A stretch of DNA of 13,478 nucleotides from Rhizosphaericola sp047606825 (GTDB lineage: Bacteria > Bacteroidota > Bacteroidia > Chitinophagales > Chitinophagaceae). The stretch covers positions 1-13,478 of the forward strand of contig JASGDY010000014.1 in assembly GCA_047606825.1 (NCBI GenBank). The letters are read 5' to 3'. The notes beneath the pieces are model-generated. The model did no database searches. It was not told the origin of the DNA and saw nothing but the letters and a program-made list of their open reading frames with translations. Shown piece by piece: positions 7,017 through 13,399 of this stretch (position 1 is the first letter of the stretch; every line of letters begins with the position of its first letter). Position numbers and translations under genes: made by a program.

Positions 7017-7136
7017 ACTTTACGGAGTTACCTGGTACGGCAAATGGGCATTTTTGTTCCTGTTGTTGTATCTGAATTCGCATTCTTTGAGTGTAATGGA
7101 TGAAACCAATACCCTTACGGCACTCAAACGACTGAC

Positions 7137-7186
7137 ACTAAAATTCCTAAAACTTCACAAAAACAATAAGTTTTAGGAATTTTAGT
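7137..7186 (+). promoter_or_regulatory. Perfect 19-bp inverted repeat in the ATPase leader
   Basis: ACTAAAATTCCTAAAACTT (7137-7155) and its exact reverse complement (7168-7186) flank a 12-nt loop. The right arm ends 11 nt before the ATPase ATG (7198). TATCTTTA (7186-7193) resembles a -7 box but lies very close to the start. It could be an operator for self-regulation, an RNA hairpin controlling translation, or a recognition end for the cassette. Perfect arms without a T tract argue against a plain terminator. Confidence 0.65.
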
Positions 7187-7197
7187 ATCTTTACCCA

Positions 7198-8415
7198 ATG
7201 CAAACAATAGCCCGGAAACGATATTTAGACACGCTTCGTGTTCTCAAAGACAAGAATTTGATTAAGGTTGCCACAGGTGTCAGGCGTTGTGGAAAATCAA
7301 CTTTAATGGCACAGTTTCAAGACCTGCTACGCAAAGAAAACGCTAAAGTTTCCATTTTGGCAATCAATATGGATATGCCCGAATTTCGGTTTTTGGCAGA
7401 AAAAAACTGGAAAGAAATTTACGGCTACATCATTAAACACCTCAAAAAAAACGCAACCAATTATGTCTTTATAGACGAAGTGCAAAACGTTCCCGGGTTT
7501 GAAAAACTCCTGGAGGGTTTGTACATTCACCCAAATATAGATTTGTATGTTACAGGCTCAAACGCATTTTTGCTGAGTAGCGAATTGGCCACTTTGCTTA
7601 CAGGCAGAGCGTACGAAATAAATGCATTGCCGTTTTCGTTTGCCGAATTTTTGGAGTTTACAGGCAAAACAGCCAATCCCGACAGAGCTTTTGCCGAGTA
7701 TGTGCATACAGGCGGTTTCCCCGAAGCAGTAAGGCTTTCGGCAGACGGCAATCATTTTGCAAATGAGTATCTGCAAACCGTTTTTAAAAACATCTACGAA
7801 AACGATATTTCAAAACGCCACACTATCTATGGCGAAGAATCATATCAGGAAGTAGTGAATTTTTTGATAGATGCTGTTGGTTCAAGCGTTTCGGCAGGAA
7901 ACATCGCCAAAGTTTTAACCGCCAACAAAAAGAAAATTGACAACAAAACCGTTTCCAAATACGTTGGGACATTGGTAGAAGCCTATTTGTTTTATAAAAT
8001 AAGCCGCTACGATATCAAAGGCAAACAACATTTGGCAACGCAGGAAAAATACTATTTGGTAGACCTGGGTTTTCGCAACGCCTTGCTCGGAAAAGAACTC
8101 GCAAGCGATGCAGGACACTTGCTTGAAAATATCATTTACCTTGAACTAAAACGTAGAAACAACCAAGTTTGGATAGGCAAAACGAACAACCTGGAAGTAG
8201 ATTTCGTTGTTCGCAACAACGAAGGTTTTACGCAGTACATACAGGTTTCGCAAACTGTACAAAACGCTACGACATTGGAGCGTGAGTTAGCACCATTCGA
8301 CACTATTGCCGACCACCACGACAAACTTTTAATTACAATGGACTACGACACAGGAACATACAACGGCGTGAAAAAAATAAACGCATTGGACTGGCTGACT
8401 ACGCCTGAAAAATAA
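7198..8415 (+). CDS. AAA-family ATPase with DUF4143 domain
   Basis: A 405-residue protein of the common archaeal/bacterial ATPase group. Residues about 15-150 hold the P-loop ATPase: Walker A G27VRRCGK33ST, Walker B YVFID93E94VQN, and sensor VTGSNA. The middle holds a helical, winged-helix-like region (SSVSAGNIAKVLTANKK...KYVGTLVEAYLFYK). Residues about 300-395 form the DUF4143 domain with HLLENIIYLELKRR and NLEVDFVV, a PD-(D/E)XK-like arrangement. These ATPases are found singly and repeatedly in Bacteroidota; their cellular role is not settled, with mobile-element, toxin-antitoxin or defence roles suggested. The gene is complete, stands alone, has a perfect inverted repeat in its leader, and is bracketed by the direct repeats at 6920 and 8463. 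Confidence 0.93.
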   Translation: MQTIARKRYLDTLRVLKDKNLIKVATGVRRCGKSTLMAQFQDLLRKENAKVSILAINMDMPEFRFLAEKNWKEIYGYIIKHLKKNATNYVFIDEVQNVPGFEKLLEGLYIHPNIDLYVTGSNAFLLSSELATLLTGRAYEINALPFSFAEFLEFTGKTANPDRAFAEYVHTGGFPEAVRLSADGNHFANEYLQTVFKNIYENDISKRHTIYGEESYQEVVNFLIDAVGSSVSAGNIAKVLTANKKKIDNKTVSKYVGTLVEAYLFYKISRYDIKGKQHLATQEKYYLVDLGFRNALLGKELASDAGHLLENIIYLELKRRNNQVWIGKTNNLEVDFVVRNNEGFTQYIQVSQTVQNATTLERELAPFDTIADHHDKLLITMDYDTGTYNGVKKINALDWLTTPEK

Positions 8416-8430
8416 CAACGAACCGCCAAC
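8414..8430 (+). repeat. Gene-end motif AACAACGAACCGCCAAC
   Basis: It overlaps the ATPase stop (TAA 8413-8415) and matches 15 of 17 bases with 4713-4729 at the serine hydrolase stop. The 8463 direct repeat begins 32 bp further on. No complementary right arm or GTTRRRY box is evident here, so it is not a full integron site. Confidence 0.45.
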
Positions 8431-8462
8431 AAGGGTGTCATCAGGCAGGCAATAACATCAAC

Positions 8463-8553
8463 CGACAGACAAAATCCAGCAAGTTTCGGATTTTCTGCCA
8501 CAGCACACATTCCAATCTTTGCAACAGATTTTAAAACAAAAACAATGCAAAGA
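8463..8553 (+). repeat. Direct repeat, right copy (pairs with 6920-7016)
   Basis: Matches 61 of 65 bases with 6920-6984, then diverges in an A/T-rich stretch and rejoins for 16 identical bases at 8538-8553. The shared end includes the SDR start codon and its next two codons (MQR), so the repeat extends into the coding region. Confidence 0.85.
8491..8521 (+). promoter_or_regulatory. Repeat-borne promoter for the SDR-AdaN-alkB operon
   Basis: TTTT (8491-8494), a 19-bp spacer, then AATCTTTG (8514-8521), one mismatch from TAnnTTTG, 23 nt before the SDR ATG. It would drive the three overlapping genes downstream. Confidence 0.45.
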
Positions 8554-9297
8554 TTTAAAGACAAATTCGCACTTATCACAGGCGGAGCAAACGGAATGGG
8601 ATTTGCCACAGCCCAACAATTCATCAACGAAAACGGCAAAGTAATCATCACAGGACGAAGTGCCGAAACGGTAAACAAAGCCGTTGAAAAATTAGGAATA
8701 AATGCCTTTGGCATTGTGTCCAACGCAGGAAATATGAAAGACATATTTCGCTTGCAGGAACAAGTAAAACAACATACGGAAAACATTGATTTCCTCTTTG
8801 TAAATGCAGGTTACGGAAGATTTGCTTCCGTTGAAAATGCAGACGAAAACCATTTTGACGAGTTATTAAATATGTTGGTAAAAGGAACTTTTTTTACCGT
8901 TCAGCAAATCTTGCCTTTAATGAAAAACGGAAGTGCCATTGTCTTAAACACATCATTTGTAACCGAAATTGGAACAGCCAATTTTTCCGTTTATTCATCA
9001 GCAAAATCAGCCGTGCAGTCGTTCATCAAAACATTTGCATCGGAACTTACTGAAAAAGGTATTCGTGTGAACGGCATTAGTCCGGGACACATCAAAACCA
9101 ACATTTTCAACAACACCGGTTTGAACGCTGAACAAATTGACGGAGCGATACAAAGTATTATTCCTACAATTCCTTTCAAAAGATTAGGCAAACCTTCGGA
9201 AATCGCTAATGCAGTTTTGTTTCTTGCTTCGCAAGAAGCATCATACATTCACGGAACAGAATTAACCGTTGACGCAGGAATTTCAGTAATAAGATGA
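8545..9297 (+). CDS. Short-chain dehydrogenase/reductase
   Basis: A complete classical SDR of 250 residues. The cofactor motif TGGANGMG (residues 12-19) is followed by GR at the end of strand 2, a hint of NADP(H) preference. FVNAGYG corresponds to the NAG motif. The catalytic triad is S137, Y150 and K154 (YSSAK). The C-terminal part shows SPGHIKTNIF, PFKRLGKPSEIANAVLFLAS and the closing G-T-E-L-T-V-D-A-G motif. The substrate is unknown. It is the first gene of an operon: its TGA overlaps the next ATG in ATGA (9294-9297). Co-expression with an Ada-type zinc protein and AlkB raises the possibility of a role in detoxifying carbonyl products such as the aldehydes AlkB releases, but this is inference; SDRs are common and the linkage could be accidental. 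Confidence 0.95.
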   Translation: MQRFKDKFALITGGANGMGFATAQQFINENGKVIITGRSAETVNKAVEKLGINAFGIVSNAGNMKDIFRLQEQVKQHTENIDFLFVNAGYGRFASVENADENHFDELLNMLVKGTFFTVQQILPLMKNGSAIVLNTSFVTEIGTANFSVYSSAKSAVQSFIKTFASELTEKGIRVNGISPGHIKTNIFNNTGLNAEQIDGAIQSIIPTIPFKRLGKPSEIANAVLFLASQEASYIHGTELTVDAGISVIR

Positions 9298-9548
9298 CGA
9301 AAACATTGCAGCACAATGACATGTCCGACAGCAATTTACGAAGCAAAATAAAGCAAGGGCAAATCCGTTTTGGCGGAAACCGCAAACTCAAAATTTACGG
9401 AACTTTGTCGTGTGCTTCGGGCAAGAAAATGAAAAGAGAAAACAGGGTTTTCTTTTCATCCGAAAACGAAGCTATTGAAAACGGCTTCCGTCCTTGCGGA
9501 TACTGCATGAAAGAAAAGTATAAAAAATGGAAACATGACATTATTTGA
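9294..9548 (+). CDS. Stand-alone Ada-type metal-binding domain protein
   Basis: An 84-residue protein resembling the N-terminal zinc domain of Ada (PF02805), which in E. coli Ada repairs methyl phosphotriesters by methylating a zinc-bound cysteine. The core reads IKQGQIRFGGNRKLKIYGTL-S-C40-ASGKKMKRENRVFF then NGFRPC68GYC71, matching Ada's F.C...C...K.ENV.FF...GFRPCK.C. One of Ada's four zinc cysteines is not evident: after C40 the position of Ada Cys42 is not Cys. Metal binding may therefore be altered or use another ligand. I start at 9294 (ATGA overlap with the SDR stop); an internal ATG at 9321 gives 75 residues and also fits the family. It overlaps alkB by 14 nt. It may supply the sensor module missing from the AraC-MGMT fusion at 4882. 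Confidence 0.85.
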   Translation: MTKTLQHNDMSDSNLRSKIKQGQIRFGGNRKLKIYGTLSCASGKKMKRENRVFFSSENEAIENGFRPCGYCMKEKYKKWKHDII

Positions 9549-10158
9549 ATCAACAATCGACAAAACAAAAAACTGGCTGCCAAAAGACGGCACGGTCAAT
9601 TATCACGGCAAACTTTTCAGTCAAAAAAAAGCCGACAATTATTTAAAAACATTACTGGACAATATTCAATGGCGCAACGACGAAGCTATCATCTTTGGTA
9701 AGAAAATAATCACGAAACGAAAAGTGGCGTGGTATGGCGACCAACCTTTTGCATATACATATTCCAAGGTTACACGACACGCACTGCCTTGGACAAAAGA
9801 ACTGTTGGAATTAAAAAACACGGTTGAAAAAGAAACAGGTGAATCCTTTAATTCTTGTTTGTTAAATCTATACCACAACGGCGAAGAAGGCATGGCCTGG
9901 CACAGCGACGAAGAAATTGATTTAAAGAAAAACGGAGCCATCGGTTCACTTTCTTTTGGGGCGGAAAGACGTTTTTCGTTGAAACATAAAACATCCAAAG
10001 AAAAGGTAGAACTTTTATTGGAACACGGAAGCCTGTTGGTGATGAAAGACACCACGCAAACCTATTGGCTGCACCGACTTCCACGAACAAAGAAAATCAC
10101 TGTACCGAGAGTCAATCTGACTTTCAGAACAATCGAAAATTGTGTTTTTCCCAAATAA
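9535..10158 (+). CDS. alkB: 2-oxoglutarate/Fe(II)-dependent DNA dioxygenase AlkB
   Basis: A 207-residue AlkB-family protein (2OG-Fe(II) oxygenase, PF13532). The Fe(II) ligands are H123 and D125 in WHSDEE and the distal H180 in YWLHRLPRT. The 2-oxoglutarate-binding signature is R192-V-N194-L-T-F-R198, equivalent to the RxNxTxR motif of E. coli AlkB. The substrate lid region includes the DQPFAYTYS segment. It oxidatively removes methyl groups such as 1-methyladenine and 3-methylcytosine from DNA (or RNA), releasing formaldehyde. It begins inside the Ada-type zinc protein gene (14-nt overlap), so the two are translationally coupled, recalling the E. coli ada-alkB operon. It is the last gene before a strong palindrome and converges on the E2 gene. 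Confidence 0.95.
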   Translation: MTLFESTIDKTKNWLPKDGTVNYHGKLFSQKKADNYLKTLLDNIQWRNDEAIIFGKKIITKRKVAWYGDQPFAYTYSKVTRHALPWTKELLELKNTVEKETGESFNSCLLNLYHNGEEGMAWHSDEEIDLKKNGAIGSLSFGAERRFSLKHKTSKEKVELLLEHGSLLVMKDTTQTYWLHRLPRTKKITVPRVNLTFRTIENCVFPK

Positions 10159-10198
10159 TAAAACAGTACTGGACTAAAATGTTCTATGCACAATATAG

Positions 10199-10244
10199 AC
10201 GCCTTGCCGTCATTCCTGCGTAGGCAGGAATGACGGCAAGGCGT
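10199..10244. repeat. Perfect 20-bp palindrome between convergent genes
   Basis: CGCCTTGCCGTCATTCCTGC (10200-10219) and its exact reverse complement (10224-10243) enclose the loop GTAG, with one more A-T pair outside. It lies 41 bp after alkB and 54 bp before the E2 stop. It could act as a bidirectional terminator, although neither side has a strong T tract. The core GTCATTCCTGC...GCAGGAATGAC has the look of a dispersed REP-like palindrome found in multiple copies in many genomes. Confidence 0.8.
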
Positions 10245-10297
10245 TCATTATTTATATACATATCTGTTTCATAACAGTTATAGTGATACGCCATTAA

Positions 10298-11638
10298 CTA
10301 TATGCTTCTGTCCAAGTCCCAAGCTTCCATTTCCTTGACCACTTCATGCAAAAAGATAGAGCCCAACGCACCGTCGATAATTCGGTGGTCGTAGCTCAAC
10401 GAAAGCATCATGATATGACGGATGCCAATGGTGTCGCCGTTCGGCGTTTCAATGACGACGGGTTTTTTCTTGATGCTGCCGAGCGCCAATATAGCGACTT
10501 CCGGCATGTTGATGATGGGCGTTCCGGTAAGACTTCCAAAACTTCCGACATTGGTAATGGTAAATGTGCTGCCCTGGGTGTCACTGGGTTTGAGCTTGTT
10601 TTCCCGGGCTTTCTGCGCAAGACTGTTGACCTCACGTGCCAGCCCGGCAAGGTTGAGGAAAGCGGCATTTTGGATGACGGGGACGATGAGGTTGCCCGAC
10701 GGCAGCGCAGTCGCCATACCGATGTTGATGTGTTTTTTCAACAGGATTTTGTCGCCGTCGATGGAACTGTTCAGCATCGGGTAGCGTTTCAATACGCGGA
10801 CAACACAATCAAAAAATATCGGCGTGAACGTCAGTTTGGTATTGACACTTGCCTCAAACGCATTTTTGTTTTTGTTGCGCCACAGCACGATGGGCGTTAC
10901 GTCCGCCTCTTCAAACGAGGTGACGGTCGCCGCCGTGTCCTGGCTGGCTTTCATGTTTTGGGCGATAAGGCGGCGCATCCGGTCCATCTCGACGATTTCT
11001 GTTCCGCCAATGGATTTCGACGCCGGGACGGGATTGGCAACAGGCGTTGGAGCCGTAGGTTTTATTGCTTCCGTTGCGGGGTTTTGCGTATTGCGCTGCG
11101 CGATATAACCCAAAATATCTTCTTTGGAAACACGGCCGTCCTTGCCCGTTCCCTTTATTTTTTCAAGTTCGGAAAGTGGTATTTTTTCAGTTTTGGCTAT
11201 ATTGATGACCAATGGCGAGAAAAAGCCGTTGTTGGCACTTTGGCTATCATCGGACAGAGATTCATATTGGTGATAATGGTTGCTTGTTGCGGCTTCCGGC
11301 AGATAAGGAACCTGAACGGGTTCGGCGGTTTCTTCAACGTTATTTTCAACCGGTGCAGTCGGCGTTTCCACCTCGCTCCTGTTCGCATCCTGTCCATCGT
11401 TGGTTTCAATGCGGGCAATGGGCGCACCTACGACGACAACCTGGTTTTCTTCGCACAACCGCTCTTTCAAAATCCCGGAAACAGAAGACGGCACCTCACT
11501 GTCCACCTTGTCGGTCGCAATGTCCACCAAAGTGTCATCTTCGTTTACTGTGTCGCCGGCATTCTTGTGCCACCTGAGGACGGTGGCATCCGTGATACCT
11601 TCGCCCAAAGACGGCAGCACTATATCTATTATCGCCAT
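10298..11638 (-). CDS. 2-oxo acid dehydrogenase complex dihydrolipoyl acyltransferase (E2)
   Basis: This 446-residue E2 subunit transfers an acyl group from the E1-bound thiamine intermediate through a swinging lipoyl arm to CoA. The lipoyl domain (1-80) has the lipoylation site K44 in TDKVDSE. A long flexible linker follows. The peripheral subunit-binding domain is at about 139-181 (SPLVINIAKTEKIPLSEL...GTGKDGRVSKEDIL). A second Pro/Ala linker leads to the catalytic domain at about 215-446 with SYDH418RIID422G, the HxxxD catalytic motif. A single lipoyl domain and this N-terminus fit the branched-chain or generic E2 type of Bacteroidota; I cannot separate branched-chain, pyruvate and 2-oxoglutarate complexes with certainty. 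No E1 or E3 gene is in the window, so it is encoded apart from its partners. It is downstream of cinA on the same strand, 231 bp away. Confidence 0.95.
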   Translation of the reverse strand: MAIIDIVLPSLGEGITDATVLRWHKNAGDTVNEDDTLVDIATDKVDSEVPSSVSGILKERLCEENQVVVVGAPIARIETNDGQDANRSEVETPTAPVENNVEETAEPVQVPYLPEAATSNHYHQYESLSDDSQSANNGFFSPLVINIAKTEKIPLSELEKIKGTGKDGRVSKEDILGYIAQRNTQNPATEAIKPTAPTPVANPVPASKSIGGTEIVEMDRMRRLIAQNMKASQDTAATVTSFEEADVTPIVLWRNKNKNAFEASVNTKLTFTPIFFDCVVRVLKRYPMLNSSIDGDKILLKKHINIGMATALPSGNLIVPVIQNAAFLNLAGLAREVNSLAQKARENKLKPSDTQGSTFTITNVGSFGSLTGTPIINMPEVAILALGSIKKKPVVIETPNGDTIGIRHIMMLSLSYDHRIIDGALGSIFLHEVVKEMEAWDLDRSI

Positions 11639-11683
11639 GTTTCTTTTTTTAGTTGCTGATGCAGACCGATTTTATATGGTTTG

Positions 11684-11691
11684 CAAAAGTA
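11684..11691 (-). promoter_or_regulatory. E2 gene -7 promoter box
   Basis: On the minus strand this reads TACTTTTG, an exact TAnnTTTG match, 45 nt before the E2 ATG. No TTTG is found at the usual -33 distance. Confidence 0.4.
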
Positions 11692-11750
11692 AATATAGGC
11701 GCAAATGTACATTTTTACATCGAACCGCCCCAAAGCGTCGGACGTTAGAA

Positions 11751-11858
11751 CAGGGCAAACGCTTCCAAATTTCTTATCTTGACTTTTTTGCCACTTTTTT
11801 TGTCAAGAAAAAAAGTGGGACATTATTCTGCTGTAAGAATTTAGATGCGTTTGCCCTG
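11751..11858. repeat. 108-bp nested hairpin element
   Basis: CAGGGCAAACGC (11751-11762) pairs exactly with GCGTTTGCCCTG (11847-11858). AAATTTCTTA just inside the left arm pairs imperfectly with TAAGAATTT near 11834-11842. At the centre CCACTTTTTTT (11791-11801) pairs exactly with AAAAAAAGTGG (11808-11818) around a 6-nt loop. CTTGAC (11779-11784) and GTCAAG (11802-11807) offer an alternative pairing. It fills most of the cinA-E2 spacer and could be a terminator/attenuator or a MITE-like interspersed repeat. Confidence 0.7.
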
Positions 11859-11869
11859 GGTTTTAGGCG

Positions 11870-13129
11870 TTAAGCATTTTTACCTTTTTCCTTCACAAAG
11901 CCAAACAGCATATTCAAAGCCGCGTTGGTCGTCGCTTCCATGTTGCGCTGGCGGTTGTTGTAGCGCAGGCGCAGACATTTGGCAACGATGTTTCCCTGGT
12001 CGCCGACCGCCACCCAAACAGTACCGACGGGCATTTCTACCGAACCGCCGTCCGGCCCCAATATACCCGAAACCGCCACGGCTATATCCACGCCGACGAC
12101 ACGTAGACAGCCTTGCGCCATTTCACGGACGGTTTGCTCGCTGACTGCGCCATATCGGTCGAGCGTTTCGTTTTGCACCCCCAACACATCCTGTTTGACC
12201 GCATTGCTATACGATACAATGCCGCCCAAGAGATACCGCGACGCACCGGGAACACTACTGATGACGTGCGCAATATTGCCGGCCGTGCAACTTTCGGCAG
12301 TGCCGACGGTCAAGTTTTTTTCGACCAACAACTTGCCGAGTGCCTCCTGCATATTGTCACCATTGTCCGAAACCGCGATATCGACCAACAACGATTTCAT
12401 TTGTGCGAACTGTGCATCCAATTCTTTTTCGGTCACTTCGGCATCCGCGCCGGAAGTCGTCAACCGCAGACGCACTCTACCCAAATCAGGCAGATACGCC
12501 AGCTTGATAGACGCAGGAAGCGCGTCCTCAAAAGGCTGGAGGATTTCGTTAATCGCGGACTCTCCCATTCCCGCCGTCAGCAGCGTTCGGTAAAGGATGG
12601 TCGGCAGTTCATATTTTTTTTGCAGTTCCGGTACAATAAAATCGGTGACCATACCTTGCATTTCGTAGGGAACGCCGGGCATACTCACTAAAATCGTATC
12701 ATCCCGCTCAAACCACATTCCGAAAGCCGTCCCGCGCTTGTTGGCGATGGGCGTACAAGCCTGCGGCACCTGCGCCTGCCCCCAGACTTTTTCCGGGATA
12801 TCACGGCCTTGGAAGATACGTTTGATATTGCCAACGGCATCTTTGTTCTCGATTAGATGCGTGTCGAAATATTGGCACAGCAAGGGTTTGGTGATATCGT
12901 CCGCCGTCGGGCCGAGCCCGCCCGTCACCAACACAATATCAGAAACCGCGCTTTCCTGTTGCAATGTCTGCCATATCTCGTCCCACACGTCGCCCACCGC
13001 AACACGTCTATGTGTCCAGACACCAATACTGTTAAGTGCCTGCGTGATAAAAGCACTGTTGGTATCAATGACTTGCCCAATCAACAGTTCGTCCCCGATT
13101 GTGACGATGGATGCCAATACTTGATTCAT
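11870..13129 (-). CDS. cinA: CinA-family protein, nicotinamide-nucleotide amidase
   Basis: A full-length 419-residue two-domain CinA. Residues about 1-170 form the MoCF-like (molybdopterin-binding fold) domain with IVTIGDELLIGQVIDTNS and VTGGLGPTADD, in some homologues an ADP-ribose pyrophosphatase. Residues about 260-410 form the PncC amidase domain with GTAES280CTAGN, GGIVSYSNAVK, AVSGILGPDGGS and MPVGTVWVA; S280 is the expected catalytic-site serine. PncC deamidates NMN to nicotinic acid mononucleotide in the pyridine-nucleotide cycle. The competence/damage-inducible name is historical; recA is not adjacent here. Small deviations from consensus (TAG for TGG after SC, and GILGPDGG) look tolerated. 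The composition is core-like (38 G/C in 12901-12960). No clear promoter is seen in the 270 bp upstream. Confidence 0.95.
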   Translation of the reverse strand: MNQVLASIVTIGDELLIGQVIDTNSAFITQALNSIGVWTHRRVAVGDVWDEIWQTLQQESAVSDIVLVTGGLGPTADDITKPLLCQYFDTHLIENKDAVGNIKRIFQGRDIPEKVWGQAQVPQACTPIANKRGTAFGMWFERDDTILVSMPGVPYEMQGMVTDFIVPELQKKYELPTILYRTLLTAGMGESAINEILQPFEDALPASIKLAYLPDLGRVRLRLTTSGADAEVTEKELDAQFAQMKSLLVDIAVSDNGDNMQEALGKLLVEKNLTVGTAESCTAGNIAHVISSVPGASRYLLGGIVSYSNAVKQDVLGVQNETLDRYGAVSEQTVREMAQGCLRVVGVDIAVAVSGILGPDGGSVEMPVGTVWVAVGDQGNIVAKCLRLRYNNRQRNMEATTNAALNMLFGFVKEKGKNA

Positions 13130-13399
13130 GTGCCTAAGTTAAAAGGAAAAAATGGAAGGTTAAAAACCATAGTTCCTGGAAATACAAAACAAGCGGTTTT
13201 AGAACATTTTTAGACGCCCCAAAAAAATCTGCGCATTTTTATAAGCTGTTTGAGTTATTTATTATCTTCTCCGCACAGTCCCCGCCGCGGCGCATCGGCA
13301 CATATTGTCTCACTAAAGGTTGCTGTCAATATTGGAGAAGAACATTATTCTAAAATAACTCAAGTTGCTAGTTATGTCAGGTTGTCAAAAGTGTAAGCG
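13130..13399. other. Intergenic stretch upstream of cinA
   Basis: No supported gene. It contains a 10-bp palindrome CGCCGCGGCG (13283-13292) in an otherwise AT-rich setting. GAGTTATTTA (13252-13261) is nearly complementary to TAAAATAACTC (about 13352-13362). A plus-strand frame is open from 13214 to TAA 13394-13396, with a protein-like last 30 codons, but has no ATG, so I do not call it. Confidence 0.3.

Noticed and set aside
6898..7083. 61-codon minus-strand ORF across the left direct repeat
   Set aside because: It arises from repeat text; the right repeat copy on that strand does not give a matching gene.
9666..10055. Minus-strand ORF of 129 codons within alkB
   Set aside because: Antisense shadow; alkB has all iron and 2-oxoglutarate ligands.
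10346..11659. 437-codon plus-strand ORF opposite the E2 gene
   Set aside because: The opposite strand encodes a full E2 with lipoyl, binding and catalytic motifs; the plus reading has no domain sense and is a shadow of GC-biased codons.
12113..12691. Plus-strand ORF of 192 codons inside cinA
   Set aside because: Antisense shadow of a complete, motif-bearing cinA.
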